A DNA stretch of 21,670 nt from Conidiobolus incongruus B7586 (Eukaryota > Entomophthoromycota > Entomophthoromycetes > Entomophthorales > Conidiobolaceae): positions 1 to 21,670 of the forward strand of contig JNEM01014536.1 of NCBI GenBank assembly GCA_000697335.1, given 5' to 3'. The translations under genes were made by a program, and so were the position numbers. Shown piece by piece: positions 1 to 19,356 of this stretch (position 1 is its first letter; every line of letters begins with the position of its first letter). The notes beneath the pieces are model-generated. The model made no database searches. It was not told where the DNA came from and saw nothing but the letters and a program-made list of their open reading frames with translations.

Positions 1-3000
1 AAAGATAAGTTTTAAAGTTAAAATAACTTATATTATTATCATTATCTTAATTTATTTTAAAATATTCTAACAGAGTATAGTTATATAACTATAATTTATT
101 ATTTTATTTTAATTATGCATATTTAACTATTTTGTTTTGATTATTAGTTAAAATAATAAATTTTGAAATTTATTTAAGTTATAAATTTGCAAAATTTAAT
201 TATAATAACGAAATTAAAAATTAGTATATTTAATCTGTGCTTTTTTATAATATTTAAATTAATAAAATATATAATTAACTAAATTTTTACATTAAGAGAT
301 ATTAATCTTATTTTAAACTTCTTAAATACACTTTAAAAAATGATTTTTATTTTTTGAAAAAGGAAAATTTTAATTATTTTTGATTAATCCTGAAATTATT
401 TAATTGATTTTAGACTAAAATATTTATATAATTTTTTCATTATTATTATTTTATTATTTTTAAGTGGTTTGGTAGTAAAGACTATAGTTTAATATAGAGC
501 ACTATATTAATAAAGAATATGATTTAATTTATTTAACTCAAAATTTTAAATGGTTTTTTCAATTAATTATTTAAAGTATTTTAGAATAATTTAATATTAA
601 CTCTTTTATTAACTTTATATATATAATTTATATTTAAATATTTTAAATATTTTTTAATTATAATTCATTTATCAATATATTTCTATCTTAAAATCGCCTA
701 ATAATTAAAAATTAATTAATTGTCTTTTTAAAAATATTAAATTATTTATTTCATTAATCATATTAAAATATTAATTTATTAAAATAATGAATATATTATA
801 ATTTATCAGATGAATTTTAATAATAATTTTCAAATTCTTATTTAGCTTTATATTTAGTTTTTTAATTAATGGCTTTTTTTCAAAATAAAAAAAATTTATT
901 TTTAATATAAAGAATATAAAATAATATTAACGTTAACCATTATGTTATATAATTTTTTAATCCTTGATTTATATTTAATATATTTACCTATATTGATAAT
1001 ATTAGCTTAATATAATAGTAATTTAATATATATTATTTAAATATATAAATAAGATTTATTTTATATATCTTTTTAATTTAAGAAATTGTAAACTAATAAT
1101 TCATCCTAATCAAACCTTAAGATTTAGTATTTTAACTAATAAATATTTAAATATAATTTAGAATAATTTAGTAATATATTCAGATTTTATTATCTAGTAT
1201 AAATCAATTTAATTGAGATTTGATTAAGATAAAAAATATTGGTGATTTTAATTTTATAGCTTATTTTTATAAATTAGTGTAATATATAATTTAAATATAA
1301 AATATAAATTATAAAGTAAAATCAATTTATCTAAATAATTCAATCAAATTCTTGATTATAATAAAAAATCTATATATTTATAATATTAGCTATAAAAATA
1401 AATTTAACATAATCAATATATTTTGAATATATCACTTTTTAAGTACTATTATTCTTGAAATATAATAATATCTCAAGATCTGATAATTGTATTTAAATTC
1501 CTCTAGGACAGAATATTGCAAATTGTTAAATAAATATTAATTAATTATAATAAATATATAATGCATTACTCTCAAAAATTATAATTAAATACTCTTATTA
1601 ATTATATGGATTTAATAATAATTTTTATTAAATGCATAAGAGATAATATAATTTTATATAATAAATATTAATATTAAATATAGAATGATAAAACAGTTAT
1701 TTATAAATCACTTATCCATTTTAATAATATTTAAGAGATAAAAAGTTGATCAGTTTTGGTGTAAATTATTGCAACATATTTTTCAATTATAGTTTCAACA
1801 TATTAAAAGGGTTTAAAATAATGTTTACCAGATTCAATTAATATAATAATAAAGTGACGGTAGTATAGTATATTTTTCAAAAATTTCATAATTTCAATAT
1901 TTTTATTATCATCCTGTAAATGTGCAAGCCTTGGCTTTGAAATTATATTATGTTATCATAAGCTTGATTTAGTATCTTAAGGAGAAACATATTTGATCAA
2001 AATAATAGCAGCTATTTTTGCGTTTATTTTGGTCTAAAATTTTTCAATATAGACTTTTAATGAAAAAATATATTTTGATTAAATTGTTTTTAGAAATTTG
2101 AGAATTATTTCAATTTTCAGGTGATAACTATATTGTTTGGCTGACGTTGAATTAGGGCATCAAATAGGCATTTTGTAGAATTTCATTGGCTTAATTTTTA
2201 AATATGACAAAATTATATAGAGTTTTCAACTTATTTAAATGTATGTTTTAGTGCCCATGTATATTTTAAGATAGATATAACACTTGAATAAATTTATAAA
2301 TATATTCAAAATACAAATTTACTCTAATATATTACTGAAAGATAAATTTTGAAAAATACCAAATTCGAGAAATGAAAATTTTAAAGTTTCCAGTTCACGT
2401 TATGAGTTGAAATTTAGCAAAAAAATTAAAGTTTATTGTGAAAATCATTTAAGAATAAATAATACATTGTTTTATAACAAATTTTATAAAGCTATTTAAC
2501 ACATTAAAAAAATACCTTCAAAAGAATATTTAAAATATCTGCATACCTTAAAGAAAATATAAATTGAAAGTTTTGCATTTAAAATAAAATCGAGAGTGTT
2601 ATTTAATATATTTGTTCATATTATAATGCTGTTATATTAATTATAGAAATATGAAATCAAAACCATATTTTTCGAAAAAACAAATGATCTCAGCATTTTT
2701 GCATAAATGATTCATCTTCAAAAATGTCACATTTGTTTCATACCAGTACAATTCAATAGCATTTAATGAAAATAAAAAGTATAAAAATCCCATAAAATTC
2801 TATTAATGCAGGTGACTTGATTTATTTTGAATCTTAAATGGATTCAATGATTATTCAATTAACATTTAAAATAAATAAAATAAACATATAAAATTATAAA
2901 ATATTAATAGGTAATATTGGTTTTTATAATTTTGTAATTTTTTTCTAATTTGGTTTTAGTTGTTTTATACATAGATTCATTTTGTCATCTAAATTAACCC

Positions 3001-3166
3001 CTTGATAAAACTTGAAATCGGATTTTTAATTTACGGCAATCACTTTTGGTGTATTATTCACAAAGTAAATCAAATCAATTGAATTAGAAATACTCAATCA
3101 TATTAAATCTAAGCAGCACAATTGAACAAGAACCCTTCAATTATTCAACAATACCCAATCCCTAAA
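1..3166. other. AT-rich intergenic region, no gene seen
   Basis: This stretch upstream of the BEACH gene is almost entirely A and T, dense in stop codons in all frames, with many short poly-A/T and TA tracts. I found no open frame of note, no tRNA-like cloverleaf and no recognisable transposon. The part from about 1740 to 2420 is slightly richer in G and C than its surroundings, but neither strand gives a readable protein. The last 60-70 bases before the start codon (about 3100-3166) are richer in C and CAA-type triplets, which fits a transcribed 5' leader. No clear TATA box can be singled out in such AT-rich DNA. Confidence 0.6.
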
Positions 3167-13498
<10,332 letters not shown>

Positions 13499-13524
13499 TC
13501 AATTTAATTTTACACTCTTTTGTG

Positions 13525-13530
13525 AATAAA
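13525..13530 (+). terminator. AATAAA poly(A) signal of the BEACH gene
   Basis: An exact AATAAA lies 27 nt after the stop codon at 13496-13498, followed by an A/T-rich stretch. It is well placed for 3' end formation, but AATAAA is frequent by chance in DNA this AT-rich. Confidence 0.45.
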
Positions 13531-13803
13531 AAATTTTATAATTTAATCAATTTTTATAAGTGATAATATAATTGACTATCAAATATCTTAAATTTGATAA
13601 ATAATTTTATCACGATCAATGATTTATATAAAATCTAAATATTAATTCAATCTATTATAGATTAATATAAAACTTGATAATTAAAAGAGAAATTAAATAT
13701 CCATGATTTAAAGTGTGTCTACTAATAATATAACAATAAAAAAGGAATGCAAAATTATAACGAAATTGAAATAAAAATCATTCAAAAACTATAATAACAA
13801 GTA

Positions 13804-13820
13804 AATAAAATGATTTTATT
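13804..13820. terminator. Palindromic AATAAAAT-G-ATTTTATT, possible two-way poly(A) signal
   Basis: Two perfect 8-base arms around a single G place AATAAA on the plus strand (13804-13809) and on the minus strand (13820-13815). It lies between converging genes, where a shared signal would make sense. It is about 306 nt after the plus-strand stop and 169 nt after the minus-strand stop. Chance occurrence in AT-rich DNA cannot be excluded. Confidence 0.3.
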
Positions 13821-13988
13821 ATACATTAAATACAGAATAAATTAAATTAATTATAAACCTTAAGAAAATATCCAAATATTAGTTTAATATAATGGTCAGA
13901 ATGGATAAAAGTAAAAGAATAATAAAGTTTTTACAAATTAAAGTTAATTTTATCTATATAAGGATATATCTCGATTAAAGAATCGAAA

Positions 13989-15390
13989 TTATATTATGAT
14001 AGATATACAGTTCATAATATAAATATAAAATTTAGGAATTATATAGTTTAATATAAACATAAATAGATAAATTATAAATATTATATACAGAATAACCAGT
14101 TTGATTAAATCAACTTCCTCAATCTGAGAATTACATACAGGCGTAGCGTGATCCGACTGAGGCAAACCTTTCGGCGTTTTTGTAGACTTAAAATGTTGGT
14201 GATCTTCAACCTCATTATCATCATCTGCAGATTCCGTACGCTTTGTGAGATGGCCTTTGACACTGAAATTGTCATCGCGATCATGCTTCTTAGTTTTAGA
14301 TTGATCGGAATTGGAGGAAATAGGTTTAAAGGCTTTGTCGGTTTCTGATTTTGGGCGTTTGGAGGGATCTTCATCCTCGTAGGTACCATCATCGCGTGCA
14401 TGTTTTTGAGAACTTGAAGTCTGAGAAGCAGCGGAGGTTTCTGCCTTCGAAACAGCGGGTGATGCAGTGGTTTGCGTGATTGGAGTCTTAGCATTAGACA
14501 AGGCTGGCGAAGTGGTAGCCTCTGTAGTGGGTACCTCAGTATTAGACATCACTAGGGAATTTGCGACATTGGAGCCCATAAACTCGCCACCGTTGGCCAA
14601 CAGTGGTGATTTGGGCTCATTTCCCTGGATTTTGAAGTACTCATCCCTTTGTATGGAAGTGATGCCACTTTTTGCAGATCTTATTAAAATATTGATCTGG
14701 TCGAAAAATTCCTTCAAGTACTGGATATTCTCTTTTTTGATTTGAATCTTTTCATTCAGGATGCCAATATCACTTTGAAGCTTGGCTATAGTTTGTTCGA
14801 TCATATAAGTCTGTTGGAAGCCGTTGATTTGATCCACTAAATGGTCGTAACTCTTCCTCTTATCATATTCCTGCTCCTCAAACTTTAAATCATTCTCCAG
14901 CTGGGCTATCTCTTTTTCGGTTGCTTCTATTTCGCACTGAAGTTTAGACTCCTCCTCGTCGATAATTTCCAATTCTTTCTCATAACTCAAACTAGCCACT
15001 TCGAATTGTTGAAAGTGTTCCAACAATTGAAGTTGATATAAATTTAATAAGTCCAAATTAATATTCCTAAAATTAATTAATAAAAATAAATTAAATATAT
15101 AGGATAATACTCACGGTTTAGACTCCTTAAGTAATCCATTAAAATAATTACAATATTTTTCAGAAAATTGTTGAACTAGTTTATCGTCAATAATTCTGGA
15201 ATATTTAGCAACATTTTCTAATTATTCAAATTAATAAATTCTAAATTTTATAAAATACAATAAAATTACCTATTTCTTGTGGAGTTAACCTAAAAGGACG
15301 TTTTGCTCCATTGATTGCGGCATTGGAGTTGGTGCGGGACACTGGTTGTGAACTTGTACTACTGGGTTTGGGGGAATTTTTTTGTGACAT
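13989..15390 (-). CDS. Coiled-coil protein resembling THO complex subunit 7
   Basis: Role by family: THOC7 is a small coiled-coil subunit of the nuclear THO/TREX complex that couples transcription to mRNA export. Exons (minus): 15390-15270, 15217-15115, 15066-13989; introns 15218-15269 (52 nt) and 15067-15114 (48 nt) have GT-AG ends. The protein is about 433 residues. Residues 1-30 are Ser/Pro/Asn-rich; 31-75 hold a segment (FRLTPQEIENV, RIIDDKLVQQF) matching the start of the family; about 80-195 is a long heptad coiled coil including KRKSYDHLVDQI, like the RxxYDxLxxxI core of THOC7. After residue 200 comes a Ser/Thr/Pro and charged tail with an NLS-like KRPK. Human THOC7 is about 204 residues, so the tail is an extension. 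The last 38 or so residues are hydrophobic and AT-coded and may not be real coding sequence. The start is the ATG giving MSQKNSPKP. Another coiled-coil nuclear subunit remains possible. Confidence 0.65.
14409..14546 (-). repeat. Imperfect tandem repeat in the THOC7-like tail
   Basis: Three degenerate protein units of about 15-16 residues follow each other: SNTEVPTTEATTSPA, LSNAKTPITQTTASPA and VSKAETSAASQTSSS. They share an SN/SK-x-T start and a TTxSPA end. The repeat lies in the low-complexity Ser/Thr tail, probably disordered, and has no known function. Confidence 0.5.
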
Positions 15391-17136
15391 TATTGAGTAT
15401 TTTGTTTGAATTGATTAGGTTAATTATTGATGACTTGGGAATTTGGCAGGTAATTGAATTTATAGATTCAATATGCAGCTAAAAAGGGATAAAAATATTA
15501 TGGGAATGGAAATATTAAAGTCCTAAAAATATATTTCATTAAAAAGACATATCAAGCAATTAAACTATTTTATGCAAATATTAATTTATCAAATATTCTT
15601 AAACTTTATCTGATCAACGATTAATATAAAAGTTGAGTTTAACCAAAAAATTATTTTTATTTTTATTATATACCTAAAATCTTAAAATCATTACTCAATT
15701 AATGGAGTATATTTAAAAATATCAATATATCATTACTCAATACTAAGTATTTATAACATCAATATTTAATCCTAATAACATTGAATATTCGGCTCAAACC
15801 AGCTACAATAATTATCTACAATATTATTTCAATGTCGGAGATTTATATTTAATACAGCTTAGAAATATAATGTAGTCTCAATACATTCAATATTCTCAAG
15901 ACTATTTGTTTTGATTATTGTGATACACAATGAAATTAACCAAAGTTTTAATGATTCGAATATTTAACTTATTGAATTGACAGCCTTAAGAAAATTTGAT
16001 TAAATTTATTGATTACTAATTTATTACACCATATTATTTAATTTTTAACTTTTTATACTATTTAATAAAAAAATTACCTGAGATATTTTTATTATTAAAA
16101 TTCATTTATTTATCTATTTATTAATTTTTTTAATTAAATATTAAATCTAATCAATATATTATTATTATTATTTTTGAAAATTCCATTATATAATTTTTAT
16201 TTAATCAAATTAATACTTATTATTTATTATTTAAATAAATTTTTATATTATATTTTATATTCCCCTTTTTTATCATTATTTTTGATTATTATTTATTTTA
16301 TATATTATATTATATTATATTATTCAAAATTAAATTTAAAAAAACCTTGATATTCTTATTTCTAGTTATTTCTTTTATCAACATATTGTATTTATTTTTG
16401 TCAAATTAATTTTGATAGGAAATAAAAAAATTTATTTTAATATTATATTGATTATAAATTTAATAGATAATAATATCAGATATCAATAACTCTATGTTAT
16501 AAAATTATTCTTATTTAGATAATAAAATGTTATTATTTCTCAATTAATTAAATGTAAAGTAATTAAAATGGTAATAGATTTCATAATTTTCAATTATTGT
16601 CACATATATTTGAAATTGGAAATTGTATAATTTTAAATGATTTTAATTTATAATAAAATTCTTAATTTTTATTTTAAAATCTTAATGTACACTCAATTTT
16701 TATATTTAAATTATATTAACTTGATTTAATAATTAAACCAACTCATAGATCAATCTAATTGATATTATTAAATAATAAAACTAAATTTTCATGCAAAGAA
16801 TTATCACTTAATTTGGAATATTGAATAATGTTAGTGAGTATTTATAAAATCTAAATCCCTTAGGTAAAAACTTGTCACTAAAAAGTTATATTTACCAAGA
16901 TATAACAATATAAATATCTATATTTATAAAAATATACCTACAGAGGCATGTCATGAAATTTATTTGGGTTGGAGTAGTAGGAGGATTGTCAATATATGAG
17001 CTCAAAGTTTAAAATGGAAAAGAGATTGCGCTAATCCTAATGAAAACAAGCAACATTGTTAATATATAAAAAATTTAAAGTAGTACTGGAGAGAGTTTTA
17101 AGTGAGTTTTTATGAACAAGATGAAATAAAATGAAA
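15391..17136. other. AT-rich intergenic region, no gene seen
   Basis: This 1.7-kb gap lies between the start of the THOC7-like gene and the end of the 6PGDH gene, both on the minus strand, so it should hold the THOC7-like promoter and the 6PGDH 3' end. I see no open frame of note in it. The part near 15770-15960 is slightly less AT-rich but not readable as protein. It contains a pentanucleotide microsatellite at 16301-16324 and several T-rich runs. Confidence 0.6.
16301..16324. repeat. (TATAT)n microsatellite
   Basis: Four full TATAT units followed by a partial TATT. It is a plain simple repeat in AT-rich intergenic DNA. Confidence 0.7.
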
Positions 17137-18760
17137 TTAAGCATCGTAGCTAGTGGAAGATACATTACCGCCACGTCCAGTCCAGTTAGTATGGATCCAC
17201 TTGCCGGGGGCGTCGAGTAATTCGTAGGTGTGAGCACCGAAGTAATCTCTTTGAGCTTGCAACAAGCTGGCGGGAAGTTGCTCGGCGCGGTAACCGTCGT
17301 AGAAGGATAAGGCGGTGGAGAGGGCAGGAGTGGGAATACCAAGGAGGACAGCTTGGGAGACAACCTCTCTCCAGGCTTGGTGAGTGTTAGCAAGAGCTTT
17401 TTGGAAGAAGGGATCGAAGAGAAGAGATTTGAGTTCGGGATTGTTGACGTAAGCATTCTTGATGTCACCCAAGAAAGCAGATCTGATGATACAGCCTCCC
17501 TTCCACATGAGGGCAATACCACCATAGTTGAGGTGCCAGTTGAATTCCTTGGCAGCTTCACGTAAAAGCATGAAACCTTGGGTGTAGGAGATGATCTTGG
17601 CGGCATACATGGCCTTACCAAGCTTTTTGATGAATTCAGCCTTATCACCGGTGAACTTGGTGTTTTGAGGACCAGCGAGGATCTTAGAGGCTTCGACACG
17701 TTCATTCTTGAGAGCAGAGAGAGTACGAGCATAGACGGCTTCACCAATCAAAGTGACGGGGACACCCATATCGAGAGAAGAGACAGCAGTCCACTTACCA
17801 GTACCCTTTTGACCAGCAGCATCACGAATTTTGGTAACCAAAGGCTGACCATCTTGATCCTTATAGCGGACAATGTCACGAGTGATTTCAATGAGGAAGG
17901 AGTTAAGTTCTTCCTTGTTGTATTGCTCGAAAACATCCCCAATTTCATCATGAGAGAGACCCAAACCATCCTTGAGAAGTTGATAAGCTTCACAGATGAT
18001 TTGCATATCACCATATTCGATACCGTTGTGAACCATCTTGACGTAGTGACCGGCACCAGATTCACCTACCCAATCACAACAGGGTTCACCATCGGCCTTG
18101 GCGGCAATAGATTGGAAAATGTCTTTAATATGGGGCCAGGCATCAGGGTGACCACCAGGCATGAGAGAGGGACCGTAACGGGCACCTTCTTCACCACCAG
18201 AGACACCAGAACCAACGAATAAGATGTTCTTCTTCTTGAGTTCTTCGTAACGACGGTTAGAGTCGGGGAAGTGGGAGTTACCACCATCGATGATGATATC
18301 ATTGGGTTCGAGGTAGGGTAAAATTTGGTTGATGAAGTCGTCAACAGCGGAACCGGCTTTGACGAGGAGGATAATCTTTCTGGGTCTCTTTAACTTGGCA
18401 CAGAATTCTTCAATGGATTTAGCACCAACGATTTTAGTTCCTATTTTGATATAGAATGGTTAAAATTCCATTTTATTACTAAGGGAGATGATAATTCAAT
18501 ATATACAAAATAAAAAGTTATCGCTTGAAGCTATTGGTTTCGAATTACCAAATAATTGACTGAGTCATTTTAAAATTTGATGACATGATACTTTTGTATA
18601 AAAACATACCTTTAGCTTCATTTTCTAAGAAGTGATCAACTTTGGAGACGGTACGGTTGTAAGCACAGACGGTATAACCGTGGTCGTTCATATTTAAAAT
18701 TAAGTTTTGACCCATGACGGCCAAACCAATCAAACCGATATCAGCGACAGCTTGAGACAT
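17137..18760 (-). CDS. gnd1: 6-phosphogluconate dehydrogenase, decarboxylating
   Basis: The enzyme converts 6-phosphogluconate and NADP+ to ribulose 5-phosphate, CO2 and NADPH in the oxidative pentose phosphate pathway, in the cytosol. Exons (minus): 18760-18610 and 18440-17137, joined over a 169-nt GT-AG intron with a TTAAC branch-like motif; the protein is 484 residues, the usual fungal length. Seen in order: the Rossmann nucleotide-binding start (IGLIGLAVMGQNLILNM, about 8-24), the VGSGVSGGEEGARYGPSLMP substrate motif, GAGHYVKMVHNGIEYGDMQ with the catalytic Lys and Asn, the family signature IRDAAGQKGTGKW, the YGGIALMWKGGCIIRS helix region, and a C-terminal SSTSYDA tail. No frame break is present. 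Codon use is strongly biased to GTC, ACC, AAG and GGT, as in highly expressed genes and unlike the AT-rich codons of its neighbours. The intron is three times longer than the others in the window. A spliced leader could add 35 residues (see findings), but the ATG at 18760 matches the family start. Confidence 0.97.
18441..18609 (-). other. Intron of the 6PGDH gene
   Basis: Donor GTATGT follows the codons for ENEAKG, and the acceptor ATAG precedes codons for TKIVGA, which restores the conserved N-terminal fold. At 169 nt it is unusually long beside the 40-57 nt introns of the region. It contains an in-frame stop, so retention would truncate the enzyme after about 70 residues. Confidence 0.85.
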
Positions 18761-18811
18761 ATTTGAAAAACTAAACAAAATCGATGTGTAAGTAAATAAC
18801 TCAAGCCAAGT

Positions 18812-18851
18812 CTAAAAGCAGTAGTGACAACAGTAACATTGATAAACTTAC
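18812..18851 (-). other. Candidate leader intron upstream of 6PGDH
   Basis: On the minus strand a consensus donor GTAAGT at 18851 and an acceptor GCTTTTAG ending at 18812 bound 40 nt, just below the size of the shortest intron seen here. It could be a 5'-UTR intron. Splicing also removes an ATG inside the leader. It is unproven without transcript data. Confidence 0.35.
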
Positions 18852-19339
18852 TTTATGAAAGATTAAACAAAATAAATTACAGTGGCTAAGTCCCAAAGAT
18901 GACATGGGTTTAAATACTTTCCCAAAAACTGTAACGTAATTCAATTTCACATCCCAATTACCAATAATTGCTCAATGAATAGTTCATCCAATGCTAAATA
19001 CAGCAATAGTCACAATATTACAAATTCATTTGATTGGTGGGAATTTTTATTTTAGTAAATTGATTTGTCAGTTAATATTTCGTCAATTTCTAAATCTTAG
19101 ATAAAATTAATTGTCTTTATTATTAATCAGTTTTTAATCTTAGTGATGTCACCATCAAGTTGATCTCCAATTTTTTTTCAAAATTATTTTTATATTAATC
19201 TATATCCTTTATTAATATCATTTACACTTTAATTCCTAATATCAACGTGATATATTATTAATAACTCTTTAATAGTTATTTAATATCCACAATCTTATAT
19301 TAATTACCGAAATCTCTTTGCCAGTTTTATAAGAGTTTG

Positions 19340-19356
19340 TCCGAATAATTTTCGGA
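19340..19356. repeat. Short perfect inverted repeat TCCGAA-5 nt-TTCGGA
   Basis: Two 6-base arms around TAATT form a small hairpin or a two-fold protein site. It stands out because it holds C and G in a very AT-rich setting, about 580 bases above the 6PGDH start. Its CCG and CGG ends resemble everted half-sites of fungal zinc-cluster regulators, but this is only a likeness. Confidence 0.3.

Larger units (their letters stand above)
13499..13988. other. Convergent intergenic region between BEACH and THOC7-like genes
   Basis: About 490 bases of AT-rich DNA separate the stops of two genes that point at each other, so it should hold both 3' ends. It contains AATAAA at 13525 on the plus strand and a near-perfect palindrome at 13804-13820 that gives AATAAA on both strands. 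No open frame of note is present. Confidence 0.6.

Noticed and set aside
1840-2420. A less AT-rich patch that might be a decayed gene or element
   Set aside because: Reading both strands gave no protein motif, terminal repeats or RNA fold I could support.
14105-14494. A 129-codon minus-strand open frame overlapping the THOC7-like tail in another frame
   Set aside because: It is a shifted reading of the Ser/Thr and charged tail. The other frame continues directly from the coiled coil and has the expected composition.
17578-18222. A 214-codon open frame on the plus strand opposite the 6PGDH gene
   Set aside because: It is antisense to a fully conserved enzyme whose biased codon use avoids the codons that would read as stops on the other strand. 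The antisense product is not recognisable.
18758-18778. A start six codons upstream of the 6PGDH ATG
   Set aside because: It would need a TTG start. The ATG at 18760 gives the standard family N-terminus.
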